The notes below the pieces were generated by a model that ran no database searches, was not told where the DNA came from, and saw only the letters and a program-made list of their open reading frames with translations. A stretch of DNA of 64,000 bases from NCBI RefSeq assembly GCF_003945325.1, contig NZ_AP019307.1:806001-870000 (forward strand), in the 5' to 3' direction. How positions within the stretch are numbered: the first letter of the stretch is position 1; every line of letters begins with the position of its first letter. Origin of the DNA: Nocardioides baekrokdamisoli (lineage in GTDB: Bacteria; Actinomycetota; Actinomycetes; Propionibacteriales; Nocardioidaceae). Both the position numbers and the translations under genes were made by a program. This document shows, piece by piece, positions 1 to 7,787 of this stretch.

Positions 1-205
1 CCTGCTGCGCGAGGGCGAGCGGCTGTTCGGCCGCCCGATCACCGTGCGCAAACGTTGGCGCGGCGTGTACGCGAGCAGCAACCTGACCGACTTCCTGGTC
101 GAGCCCGTGGACGCGCGTACGCACGTCGTGTCGGTCACGTCGGGCATCGGCATGACGACCGCCCTCGGCCTCGCTCCGGCCGCGCTGGACCGGATCCTCG
201 GCTGA
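1..205 (+). CDS. FAD-dependent oxidoreductase, C-terminal fragment
   Basis: Only the last 67 codons are in the window, reading from base 2 to the TGA at 203-205. The segment ends with a TSGIGMTTALGLAP motif, which resembles the C-terminal FAD-contacting loop of DadA/D-amino-acid-oxidase-type flavoproteins (typical form GxGMT). The N-terminal dinucleotide fold lies outside the window, so substrate and exact subfamily cannot be judged. The gene converges on the MaoC-type gene, with seven bases between the two stop codons. The open frame and coding-like composition support a real gene; the family call is moderate. Confidence 0.6.
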   Translation, partial: LLREGERLFGRPITVRKRWRGVYASSNLTDFLVEPVDARTHVVSVTSGIGMTTALGLAPAALDRILG

Positions 206-212
206 CCTGCGG

Positions 213-1247
213 TCAGACCGGAATCAACGCCCAGACGTCGAGGTCCAGGAGGATCCCATCGGCGTACTTGCCGTCCTCGCCCCGCAGCGTCATCGACTCG
301 TCGCGGCCCTTGCGCGCGACCAGACGCAGTCGGATCGCGCCGACGCCCGGCGCGGAGGTCTCGGCCTTGTCCAGGACCTCGGACCACGCGTACACGGTGT
401 CACCGGCGAACGCAGGAGCCACGTGAGCTCCGGCGTTGATCGCGGAGATCAGCTGCGCGTTGGCCAGACCGTTGAAAGAGAGTGCGCGGGCCATCGAGAT
501 GATGTGGCCGCCGTAGATGAGGCGGTTGCCGTCGGGACGCGCCTCGGTGTTGAAGTGCACCTTGGCGGTGTTCTGCCACAGACGGGTCGCGAGCATGTGC
601 TCGGGGTCGGTGAGCGTGACACCGTCGACGTGATCGATCTTCTCGCCGATCTCGTAGTCCCCGAAGCGGTGCGGCTCACCGGCGGCGGTGAAGTCGTACC
701 CGGTGAAGTTGAGCGTGTCCGGAATGATCAGGTCGCCGGCCGCAACGGTCTTCGCGAGCTCCGGGATGACCTCGGTCGGTGCCGGCGAGCCCGCGTCACG
801 CTTGTGCACCATGACCCAGCGGCACCACTCCAGGGCCGTCTCACCGTGCTGGTTGACGGCGGTGGAGCGTACGTACACGACACCCGACTTGCCGTTGGAG
901 TTCTGCTTGAGCCCGATCACCTCGGAGCTCGTCGACAGGGTGTCGCCCGGGACCACGGGCTGGTGGAACCGGCACTCGGCGTAACCGAGGTTGGCGACCG
1001 CATTGAGCGAGATGTCCGGGACGGTCTTGCCGAAGGCGATGTGGAAGGCGATGAGGTCTTCGACCGGCGCCGGCTTCAAGCCGACGTTCGCAGCGAACTC
1101 AGCCGACGACGGGATCGAGAAGCGCGACGGGTACAGCGCGGTGTAGAGCGCGCGGTCGCCTTCGGTGACCGTACGCGGGGTCGCGTGCCGGATCACCTGG
1201 CCGATGGTGAAGTCCTCGAAGAAGTTGCCCGGGTTCGTCTTGCTCAC
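213..1247 (-). CDS. mch: MaoC-family hydratase, probable mesaconyl-CoA hydratase
   Basis: The 344-residue product has two hot-dog modules (about 1-160 and 180-340). Its opening (SKTNPGNFFEDF, then HATPRTVTEGD) and the stretch FGKTVPDISLNAVANLGYAE closely recall the mesaconyl-CoA hydratase of Rhodobacter-type bacteria. That enzyme interconverts mesaconyl-CoA and methylmalyl-CoA in the ethylmalonyl-CoA pathway of acetate assimilation. This is recall of family sequence, not a search result. The other pathway genes (ccr, ecm, mcd, mcl) are not visible here. The first ATG at 1247 fits the family N-terminus. If the specific call is wrong, it is still a MaoC-type (R)-enoyl-CoA hydratase acting in the cytoplasm. 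Confidence 0.72.
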   Translation of the reverse strand: MSKTNPGNFFEDFTIGQVIRHATPRTVTEGDRALYTALYPSRFSIPSSAEFAANVGLKPAPVEDLIAFHIAFGKTVPDISLNAVANLGYAECRFHQPVVPGDTLSTSSEVIGLKQNSNGKSGVVYVRSTAVNQHGETALEWCRWVMVHKRDAGSPAPTEVIPELAKTVAAGDLIIPDTLNFTGYDFTAAGEPHRFGDYEIGEKIDHVDGVTLTDPEHMLATRLWQNTAKVHFNTEARPDGNRLIYGGHIISMARALSFNGLANAQLISAINAGAHVAPAFAGDTVYAWSEVLDKAETSAPGVGAIRLRLVARKGRDESMTLRGEDGKYADGILLDLDVWALIPV

Positions 1248-1268
1248 GGGCCACCATCCTAGGGCGCG

Positions 1269-1430
1269 TCAGCCGGACTTGCGGCGGTGCATCCGACGCT
1301 GCTGGCCGACCACCTCGGAGCCGTGAGCCTTCTCCTTGGCCTCGGCACCCTGATTGGTCGCGCCGCCACCGGACTTCTTCTTGTCCAGCGCTTCGCGCAT
1401 CTTTGCTTTGAGGTCGTCGTTGTCAGCCAT
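1269..1430 (-). CDS. Small DUF5302 family protein
   Basis: A 53-residue, highly charged and probably disordered protein (starts MADNDDLKAKMREALDKK, ends HRRKSG). It matches the small actinobacterial DUF5302 family, whose function is not known. The start is set by a TGATG overlap with the stop of the upstream FkbM-type gene, so the two are very likely co-transcribed and translationally coupled. The conserved basic tail could bind nucleic acid or the ribosome, but that is only a guess from composition. Confidence 0.75.
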   Translation of the reverse strand: MADNDDLKAKMREALDKKKSGGGATNQGAEAKEKAHGSEVVGQQRRMHRRKSG

Positions 1431-2356
1431 CACGCTCCACCGTAGCCCACCTCGGCGTGCCCTGCCGGGTCACACGCGACGCTGCGCAGCACCTCGAGAC
1501 CCGTGGCGTCGTCCTTGTGGGCGACTGCCACGTCCCAGAAGTAGGCGGACGACATCGCCTCACTGAGCTGTCCGGACCGGGCGATCAGGTTGGCGACCTT
1601 GTCGGGTCCGAGCAGGCGACCACCGTTGTCCCAGAGGACCGCGTCCTCGTAGCCCTGGTCCAGCAGACGCTCCCAGACACTCACGAGCGGCAACTCAGGC
1701 GTCGCAAGTGACGTCGCCAGCGCCTCGAACTCGAAGAAGATGACCGGTCGCGAGGCCTTGAACGTCTCCGCCATCGCAGGTACGAGCAGCACGTCGTACC
1801 CGTCGGTGTCGGTCTTGATCAGACGTACCTGCTGCAGCCGGGGGTTGCGTTCCAGCAGTTCATCGGTGCTGATCGACGGCGGCCCGGAGCCCTCGGCGGC
1901 CGGGACCAGGTTGCTCGAGCCGACGTCGGCGTGGTTGATCTCGAAGCCACCTCGATAGCCCGGCGGCACCAGCGCGTACGGCTCCACGGCGACGTCGTCG
2001 CGCCCGGCGACGTTCATGTCGAGGTACTTCTGCCAGGCCGGATCGGCTTCGACGCAGACCACGTACGCAGGTACCGCGGAGAGCACGCCGAGCGCGCTGT
2101 CACCAACGTTGCCGCCGACGTCGAGGAGCGTGAGAGTCGATTCCAGGTCGTACAGACCTCTCGCCAACTCCACCAGGTTGAGGTTGTAGACCGAGTCGCC
2201 CGACGTCAGGTACGGCAGCAGGTGGTGCCGCGGCATCACGATGTCGACGCCGTGGATCCTTCGCGTGACCGGGACGTCCGGCCGCCGCCGATCGACCTCG
2301 AAGCGGGCTCTCGCCGCGATGTGCAGCAGGAAGGACAGGGGTCGATTGTTGCGCAT
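1430..2356 (-). CDS. FkbM family SAM-dependent methyltransferase
   Basis: A 308-residue protein with the Rossmann motif I LLDVGGNVGDS (about 77-87) and the acidic motif VCVEADP that binds the ribose of S-adenosylmethionine. The later IKTDTDGYD stretch is characteristic of FkbM methyltransferases (usual form KxDxEGxE). These enzymes methylate hydroxyl groups on sugars or polyketides. The acceptor here is unknown, and no adjacent sugar pathway helps. The start at 2356 has a strong GGAGGG ribosome site six bases upstream. The gene overlaps DUF5302 by one base. Confidence 0.78.
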   Translation of the reverse strand: MRNNRPLSFLLHIAARARFEVDRRRPDVPVTRRIHGVDIVMPRHHLLPYLTSGDSVYNLNLVELARGLYDLESTLTLLDVGGNVGDSALGVLSAVPAYVVCVEADPAWQKYLDMNVAGRDDVAVEPYALVPPGYRGGFEINHADVGSSNLVPAAEGSGPPSISTDELLERNPRLQQVRLIKTDTDGYDVLLVPAMAETFKASRPVIFFEFEALATSLATPELPLVSVWERLLDQGYEDAVLWDNGGRLLGPDKVANLIARSGQLSEAMSSAYFWDVAVAHKDDATGLEVLRSVACDPAGHAEVGYGGA

Positions 2357-2430
2357 GCTTCTCCCTCCGAAGCACGGCTACGCCAGCAGAGCGAAACCGT
2401 CTCCGCACCCCCGAGCGGGCGCGCGTCTCA

Positions 2431-2476
2431 TCCACCCCTCCACAGGTGAATGTGATGCTGTCCGCCCCTCCACAGG
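2431..2476. repeat. Paired 16-bp direct repeat upstream of the FkbM gene
   Basis: TCCRCCCCTCCACAGG occurs at 2431-2446 and again at 2461-2476, a 30-base period, with one difference (A/G). It lies 75-120 bases upstream of the FkbM-type start and could be an operator, since 30 bp is close to three helical turns. No gene is visible in the remainder of 2357-2563. Confidence 0.45.
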
Positions 2477-2563
2477 CAGACGACCAACCCGGCTAGGCGT
2501 TGGCTGAGCGCAACCCTAGTCGGAGGCAATCCGGCCGCACCACCGACACGCGATCAGACGGAG

Positions 2564-2932
2564 CTACACCCCGCCGTACCCGAGGTCGCGTGCCGTCTGC
2601 TTGGCCTCCTCGGTCACCGGGATCGCCACGACCGCCGTGCCGTACGCGCAGATCTCGGTCCAGACGTCGCCCATCTCGGAAGTGTCGAAGCGCATCGCGA
2701 CGACCGCGTTGCCGCCCTTGGCGCGCGCTTCGTCGAGCATGCGACCCATGACCTCGAGACGCGAGTTGGACAGGTTGGTGGTCATCCCCTTGATCTCGCC
2801 GCCGACGAGCGACTTGAAGCCGGCGCCGATCTGGGAGAACGCATTGCGGGAGCGGACGGTGAGCCCGAAGACCTCGCCGCACACCTTCTTGATTTCCCAG
2901 CCGGGCAGGTCATTCGTGGTCACTACGAGCAT
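2564..2932 (-). CDS. YbjQ/UPF0145 family protein
   Basis: A 122-residue cytoplasmic protein that matches the YbjQ (UPF0145, once called heavy-metal-binding) family along its whole length: the N-terminal VVTTNDLPGWEI, the central RNAFSQIGAGFKSLVGGE and the C-terminal GNAVVAMRFDTS with AYGTAVVAIP. The family forms pentameric rings and its biochemical role is unclear. The gene stands alone between the FkbM and OsmC genes on the same strand. The ATG at 2932 matches the usual family start. Confidence 0.82.
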   Translation of the reverse strand: MLVVTTNDLPGWEIKKVCGEVFGLTVRSRNAFSQIGAGFKSLVGGEIKGMTTNLSNSRLEVMGRMLDEARAKGGNAVVAMRFDTSEMGDVWTEICAYGTAVVAIPVTEEAKQTARDLGYGGV

Positions 2933-2971
2933 GTCGCCACCGTAGCCGCCGGCGAGGCGGGCGTCGACGGC

Positions 2972-3604
2972 TCAGACCCGGCGGAACTTGAGGGCTCCGG
3001 TCGGGCACTGACCGACCTGTTCCTCGATCCGCTCGGCCGGCGCTGCCTCGGGATGGATCCACGGCCTCTCGGTCGGGTTGAAGACCTTGTTGAGCTGCGT
3101 CCAGCACCGGGTGGAGTGCTGGCAGAAATCGGGTCGCCACTCGACCACGAAGCCGTCCCCGGCGTACTCCTTGGCCTCGGCCTCGCCCGTGCGCTCGACG
3201 AACGTACGCACGGTGACCTGCCCCTCGAGGAGCCGGGAGATCGGGCAGTTCGCGGCCACCTCTCTCAGGGTCACCTGCTGGTCGGCGGTCAGTGGCGACG
3301 TGAACACGATGTCGCGATCCAGGGTCGTCACGGTCTCGCCGTCCTTGAGGGCGGTGAAGTAGTTGACGGCGACCCCGATCGACGGGACGTCCCAGCCGAC
3401 CTTCTCGATGTGCATCCGCAACGTGATCAGGGTGCAGGTGGCCAGGGAGGACAGCAGCAGCGTGAACGGATCCGGCCCGACGTCGTGGCCGCCGTTCTTC
3501 GGCGGCTCGTCCGCGATGAACTCGCCGTTGCGCCAGTGCACGGTGGTGGAGTACGCGGCCTCGCCGATCTCGGCGCGTACGGGTTCGTTCATCCGGTAGT
3601 GCAT
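2972..3604 (-). CDS. OsmC-family protein fused to a (4Fe-4S)-type binding domain
   Basis: A 210-residue protein. Residues 1 to about 140 are an OsmC/Ohr-like domain with both expected redox cysteines (SLATCTL and ANCPIS), a family that reduces organic peroxides. Residues about 145-210 are a divergent Fer4_19-type module (FCQHSTRCW, then VGQCPTGALKF), which could deliver electrons or sense redox state. The start at 3604 is preferred because GGAGGT lies five bases upstream; the open frame extends further up but without a ribosome site. It is divergent from the SOS-box HNH gene, so one intergenic region may control both. Confidence 0.8.
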   Translation of the reverse strand: MHYRMNEPVRAEIGEAAYSTTVHWRNGEFIADEPPKNGGHDVGPDPFTLLLSSLATCTLITLRMHIEKVGWDVPSIGVAVNYFTALKDGETVTTLDRDIVFTSPLTADQQVTLREVAANCPISRLLEGQVTVRTFVERTGEAEAKEYAGDGFVVEWRPDFCQHSTRCWTQLNKVFNPTERPWIHPEAAPAERIEEQVGQCPTGALKFRRV

Positions 3605-3679
3605 GTCATACCTCCGTCGCCATCGTTGCGGGCGGCTGCTGGGAAGGCAACGAAGTGGTTGGGCAAATCTGCACCAGGT

Positions 3680-3720
3680 TCGAACACGTGTTCGTTTTTG
3701 TCGGTATTGAGCGGTAAAAT
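3680..3720 (+). promoter_or_regulatory. LexA (SOS) box overlapping the HNH gene promoter
   Basis: TCGAACACGTGTTCGT at 3680-3695 matches the actinobacterial LexA operator TCGAAC-N4-GTTCGA at 11 of its 12 fixed bases, and its 14-base core is a perfect palindrome. A -10-like TAAAAT lies at 3715-3720, so the box covers the -35 region. The HNH start codon follows at 3746. Confidence 0.72.
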
Positions 3721-3745
3721 GTTGGCAATGAAGGAGGTCGACGAC

Positions 3746-4966
3746 ATGTCCACACCCGATGCCCACCCGGTGCTCGCGTGCGTGCGCTCTGTCCGAGCCG
3801 CTCTGGTCGACGTCGCCGATCTCGACCCGACCTTCATGCCCACGCGCGACAAAGCTGCCGCATTGCTCGCGATCGGTGAGGCACTTGCCGCGGCCAATGC
3901 GCTCCAGGCGCGACTACTCGCCTCGGCACACGAGCTGGCCCTCGACGCCGGCACCCGGGACGTCGCAGCCTGGTTGGCCTCGACCGCTCACGCGGACCAC
4001 GGGTCCCTGAGGCGGACGATGGAGTTGGGACGGCGCCTTGAAGCCGCCCCGATCGTGTCGGCTGCGTTCGCGGAGGGCCGGATCGACGCCCAGAAGGCTG
4101 ACATCATCCTGCGGACGTTGGAGGAGTTGCCGGAGGAGACCCCCAGGAGCCTGCGCGACCAGGCCGAGGCCGAACTGGTACGCCGCGCCCCGGATTTCTC
4201 CCCGAAGGCGCTCGCCCGACTGGCCCGCCACCTTGAGGCCGTCGTCGATCCGGACGGCGCCGATGCGGCTGAAGGCAGAGCCCTGCTCCGCGAGGAACGA
4301 TCCGCCTGGGACAAGACATCGCTGCGGATCACGCCTCGGTTCGACGGCACCGCGCGGATCAACGGGGTGATCCCGGAGGAAGCTGCACACCGTCTCAGGA
4401 CGTACCTCGAGGCGTACACCCAACCTCGGAAGCTCGAGGGCGAGGTCGTACGCACCGATCAGCGAATGGGGCGCGCCTTCTGCGACCTGGTGGAGCGCAT
4501 CGACCCCGCTGGACTCCCCCGGCACGGCGGCGATACGACCACGGTGATGATCACCGTCCCGCTGGACGACCTGCGCGCCGAACTGGGCACCGCCGCGATC
4601 GGTGGCCTCGATTCCGAAGGTCGTCTCAGCGCAGCCGAAGCGCGCCGCCTGGCTTGCACCGCCGACATCATCCCGGCCGTCCTCGGTTCCCGGTCCCAGA
4701 TCCTCGACCTCGGGCGTACGCAACGCCTCTTCTCGCCAGCACAACGAAAGGCCCTGCGGACGCGCTTCACGACCTGCCAGGTCGAAGGCTGCGACGTACC
4801 CTCGACCTGGTGCGATGCCCATCACGAGGACCCGTGGTCGTCTGGTGGCCGCACCGATCTCCGGAACGCTCTGCTCGTCTGTGGTCACCACCACCGCCGA
4901 CTGCACGACAGCCGCTACTCATCGACCAGGTCGGTCGATCAGGTCATCGTGCGGCTGCGTAGGTGA
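3746..4966 (+). CDS. DUF222 / HNH endonuclease (13E12 repeat family)
   Basis: A 406-residue protein with the long helical DUF222 region (about 1-330) and a C-terminal HNH nuclease fold, CQVEGCDVPSTWCDAHHEDPW followed by ALLVCGHHHRRLHD, with zinc cysteines and catalytic histidines intact. The family is highly expanded in actinobacteria, including the 13E12 repeat proteins of Mycobacterium tuberculosis, several of which are SOS-induced. Here a near-perfect LexA box covers the promoter. The start at 3746 has AAGGAGG eight bases upstream; an in-frame ATG at 3728 lies before that site and is less likely. DNA cleavage is inferred from the motif; the biological target is unknown. Confidence 0.82.
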   Translation: MSTPDAHPVLACVRSVRAALVDVADLDPTFMPTRDKAAALLAIGEALAAANALQARLLASAHELALDAGTRDVAAWLASTAHADHGSLRRTMELGRRLEAAPIVSAAFAEGRIDAQKADIILRTLEELPEETPRSLRDQAEAELVRRAPDFSPKALARLARHLEAVVDPDGADAAEGRALLREERSAWDKTSLRITPRFDGTARINGVIPEEAAHRLRTYLEAYTQPRKLEGEVVRTDQRMGRAFCDLVERIDPAGLPRHGGDTTTVMITVPLDDLRAELGTAAIGGLDSEGRLSAAEARRLACTADIIPAVLGSRSQILDLGRTQRLFSPAQRKALRTRFTTCQVEGCDVPSTWCDAHHEDPWSSGGRTDLRNALLVCGHHHRRLHDSRYSSTRSVDQVIVRLRR

Positions 4967-4984
4967 AGCCGTCGCCTGGTCCGA

Positions 4985-6037
4985 TCATTGCGGGGCAAGC
5001 AGGTACGGCAGTCGCCGTGTCAGAAAGGCTCTGGGGAACTCGTCGCGAAGCCGCCAGAGGCCGGCGTCGATGACGAAATGCGCCATCACGGCACCGAGGT
5101 AGCCACCGAACAACCAGCGGTCGAGGCCGCTCGTTCCGGAGTGGAGGTGGGAGGCCTGATTGAGCACAAGGCCCAGCACCACCGCGATGTTCAAGCAGAT
5201 CAGGACCCCGACCTGTGCGGGCACCGTCTCCGTCGGTGCACCGGCGATCAGGCCCACCAGCAGGAGGTACTGCATCCCGTGGGCGATGGTCAGGCCGGCA
5301 ACCGCCGCGTAGGGGGATTCGAACAGGAACGCGGGAAGGAAGAACGCGAGGCTCGTCCCGTAGATGATCAGAAACATCGCCGGTCGATCGCTTCGCGGGC
5401 GCCTGACAGCGGCCGTCGCTCCCACCAGAACAGCACTGACAAAGGCACCCGCCCCGCACGCAGCCACCGCCTGCAGCGCCGGGTGCAGCCAGGAGTCGAA
5501 GACCCCGTGCCGATCGATCTGGAGCAGCGCCGGGTGTGCGACCAGCCAACCGACGCCACCGATTCCGGCCACGGTCAGAGCCGCTCGTTCGATTCCAGTG
5601 AGACGAGCCGCGCCCAGAGATCTGGCTGCTAGCGCCGAAATACCCAGGTTCTGCTTCTGGAAGTGGAAGAACTGCCAGGCGAAGTAGCCGGACAGTACCC
5701 ACGTCATCGCCTCGGTTGAAGCGATCGCGGCGATCATCGCCGTCACGACGACGAGCGCCAACGGGATCCAGTAGTAGCGCCACGGATGTCCGCGCATGTG
5801 GGTTCGCACATCGGCGACGGTGTAGAACCACGCCGTCGCTCCCACATGAACCGACGAACCCACGAACAGCAGCCACACCAACGCCGTCGGCGGCGACGAA
5901 TGGATCGAAGGGGCCAAGGACACCGCGAGGACCAAGGGTCCGACGGTCAGAAGAAGGGTGGCGAGCAGCCAGATCGTCCGGAGCGACCGGGCTGAGCCCG
6001 GGGCGACCGCGTACGGGTCAGCCGCCGCCACATCCAC
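4985..6037 (-). CDS. Polytopic membrane protein with conserved histidine motifs, unrecognised
   Basis: About 350 residues with eight or nine predicted membrane helices. Histidine-bearing motifs sit in or beside helices: GSSVHVGATAWFY, WQFFHFQKQNLG, IAHGMQYLLL and AHFVIDAGLWRLRDEFPR. This spacing recalls di-iron or haem-type membrane oxidoreductases, but I do not recognise the family. The start is uncertain. GTG at 6037 (or 6031) slightly overlaps the small upstream gene, while an ATG at 6094 would overlap it by about 77 bases. Probably co-transcribed with that small gene. Confidence 0.6.
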   Translation of the reverse strand: MDVAAADPYAVAPGSARSLRTIWLLATLLLTVGPLVLAVSLAPSIHSSPPTALVWLLFVGSSVHVGATAWFYTVADVRTHMRGHPWRYYWIPLALVVVTAMIAAIASTEAMTWVLSGYFAWQFFHFQKQNLGISALAARSLGAARLTGIERAALTVAGIGGVGWLVAHPALLQIDRHGVFDSWLHPALQAVAACGAGAFVSAVLVGATAAVRRPRSDRPAMFLIIYGTSLAFFLPAFLFESPYAAVAGLTIAHGMQYLLLVGLIAGAPTETVPAQVGVLICLNIAVVLGLVLNQASHLHSGTSGLDRWLFGGYLGAVMAHFVIDAGLWRLRDEFPRAFLTRRLPYLLAPQ

Positions 6038-6191
6038 CCGCTGCGCTGGCCGACGATCCCAACACCACGGCCCCGGTCGTGATCGCGACGCCACACGTGA
6101 CGACGACCCAGACCCAGGTGCGTGACCACCACGGGCGCCTGAACGGGGCGTAGGGGACGTCGTACGACGTTGTGTCCGCTTGCTCCAGCAT
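6018..6191 (-). CDS. Putative small single-pass membrane protein
   Basis: 57 residues from the ATG at 6191 (GGGGG about five bases upstream), or 84 from a GTG at 6272. A tryptophan-rich amphipathic segment (PFRRPWWSRTWVW) leads into one hydrophobic helix and ends in a glycine/cysteine tail. It ends inside the start region of the larger membrane protein gene, so it could be a coupled partner subunit. It is short and unrecognised; the case rests on its helix and its position. Confidence 0.4.
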   Translation of the reverse strand: MLEQADTTSYDVPYAPFRRPWWSRTWVWVVVTCGVAITTGAVVLGSSASAAGGCGGG

Positions 6192-6303
6192 CGCTGCCCC
6201 CGTCTTCGGCGGCGCCTCCGTGGCGCTTCTCCGCGACTCTACAACCGGCGCCGTACCCACGAGCGGGATCACGACCTCGACACTCGCCGGCGGCCCAACA
6301 GAC

Positions 6304-6372
6304 GATGCCCCGCCACCACACCGGGTGACGGGGCATCGATCAAGCCGAATTACGGCCGCCCCAAAGGGCGGC
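6304..6372 (-). terminator. Two tandem hairpins after the acyl-CoA dehydrogenase gene
   Basis: A 9-bp perfect inverted repeat (GATGCCCCG at 6304-6312, CGGGGCATC at 6329-6337) is followed by GCCGCCC/GGGCGGC at 6355-6372 with a four-base loop. Both lie downstream of the acyl-CoA dehydrogenase gene (minus strand) and upstream of the small membrane protein gene. There is no U tract, which is common for terminators in GC-rich actinobacteria. Confidence 0.6.
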
Positions 6373-6429
6373 GGGACTTCGTCGCTCAGCGCGACCGCCC
6401 GCGCAAGCGCGGCCGGTCGACCTCGCTCC

Positions 6430-7629
6430 TCAGCCCTTGGCTGCGTACTCCTTGAGGAGCGCGCGACCGATGATCATCTTCTGGATGTCGGAGGTGCCCT
6501 CACCGATGAGCATGAACTTGACCTCGCGCATCAGGCGCTCGATCTCGTACTCCTTGGAGTAGCCGTAGCCACCGTGGATACGGAACGAGTCCTCGACGAC
6601 CTCGTTGGCGTACTCCGACGCGAGCATCTTGGCCATGCCGGCCTCGACGTCCATGCGCTTTCCGGTGTCCTTGAGGCGGGCGGCACGGACCATCATCGTG
6701 TGGATGGTCTCGACCTTGGTGGCCATCTCCGCGAGGCGGAAGAGTACGGCCTGGTGCTCAGCGATCTGCTTGCCGAAGGTCTTGCGCTGCTGGGCGTACG
6801 CGACGCCGAGCTCGAAGCCACGGATCGCCAGGCCGCACGCGCGGGCAGCGACGTTGACCCGACCGACCTCGACGCCATCCATCATCTGGAAGAAGCCCTT
6901 GCCGGGGACGCCGCCGAGGATCTGGTCGGCACCCAGGCGGTGGTCCTCGAGGACCAGCTCGGTGGTCTCGACGCCCTTGTAACCCATCTTGTCGATCTTG
7001 CCCGGGACGGTGACGCCCTGAGCGGTCTGGCCGAAGCCGGCCTCTTTCTCGACGAGGAAGGTGGTCATGTTCTTGTAGACCGAGTCAGCACCCTCGTCGG
7101 TCTTGGTGAGCACGGCGACCAGCGTCGAGGAGGCACCGTTCGTCAGCCACATCTTCTGACCGGTGATCGAGTACGAACCGTCCTCGAGCTTGGTGCCCTT
7201 GGTGGAGACGGCCGAGACATCCGAGCCGAGACCCGGCTCCGACATCGAGAAGGCGCCACGGACCTCGCCGGTCGCCATCCGCGGAAGGTACTTCTCCTTC
7301 TGCTCCTGGGTGCCGTGCTGCATCAGCAGGTACGCGACGATGAAGTGCGTGTTGATGACGCCGGAGACGCTCATCCAGCCGCGAGCGATCTCCTCGACGA
7401 CCAGGGCGTACGTCAGCAGTGACTCCCCCAGACCGCCGAACTCCTCCGGGATGGTCAGGCCGAAGACGCCGAGCTCCTTGAGTCCGTCGACGATCTCCTG
7501 CGGGTAGGTGTCGGAGTGCTCAAGCTCCTGGGCGACCGGGATGATCTTGTCCTCAACGAACTGGTGGACGGTGTTGAGGATCTCCTGCTGGATGTCAGTC
7601 AGGCCATCGGTCTGGGCAAGGCGAGCCAT
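6430..7629 (-). CDS. Acyl-CoA dehydrogenase
   Basis: A 399-residue flavoprotein of standard ACAD length. It has an N-terminal helical domain, the signature MSEPGLGSDVSAVSTKG in the beta domain, the FAD/ETF-contact region around QRKTFGKQIAEHQAV, and the C-terminal IHGGYGYSKEYEIERLMREVK with IIGEGTSDIQK-like ending. It removes two hydrogens from an acyl-CoA and passes electrons to ETF. A glutamate that could be the catalytic base is present in the IGEGTS region. The start at 7629 is chosen for the family N-terminus and an AAGGGAA site; the frame opens 84 bases further up. Chain-length preference cannot be told from the sequence. Confidence 0.9.
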   Translation of the reverse strand: MARLAQTDGLTDIQQEILNTVHQFVEDKIIPVAQELEHSDTYPQEIVDGLKELGVFGLTIPEEFGGLGESLLTYALVVEEIARGWMSVSGVINTHFIVAYLLMQHGTQEQKEKYLPRMATGEVRGAFSMSEPGLGSDVSAVSTKGTKLEDGSYSITGQKMWLTNGASSTLVAVLTKTDEGADSVYKNMTTFLVEKEAGFGQTAQGVTVPGKIDKMGYKGVETTELVLEDHRLGADQILGGVPGKGFFQMMDGVEVGRVNVAARACGLAIRGFELGVAYAQQRKTFGKQIAEHQAVLFRLAEMATKVETIHTMMVRAARLKDTGKRMDVEAGMAKMLASEYANEVVEDSFRIHGGYGYSKEYEIERLMREVKFMLIGEGTSDIQKMIIGRALLKEYAAKG

Positions 7630-7787
7630 CTGGTTCCCTTCGATCTGTGTCAATCTGGGGGCGGCAGCCCCCTGCGGGCACGGCATGAAGCACTGAGAAA
7701 AGTCTGTGCTCACGCGGGCCGCTAGCCGTCTGACCTTACCGCATCACTAGACTCAACCGACGGTTCGGACGAGGCAGGAGGTGCGTA

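Noticed and set aside
423..1262. Long plus-strand frame of 279 codons opposite the MaoC gene
   Set aside because: It mirrors the minus-strand gene, is rich in Arg, Val and Asp as expected for an antisense frame in GC-rich DNA, and shows no family motifs.
3053..3745. Upstream extension of the HNH gene
   Set aside because: The extension is antisense to the OsmC gene and crosses the LexA box and promoter; the strong AAGGAGG before 3746 fixes the start.
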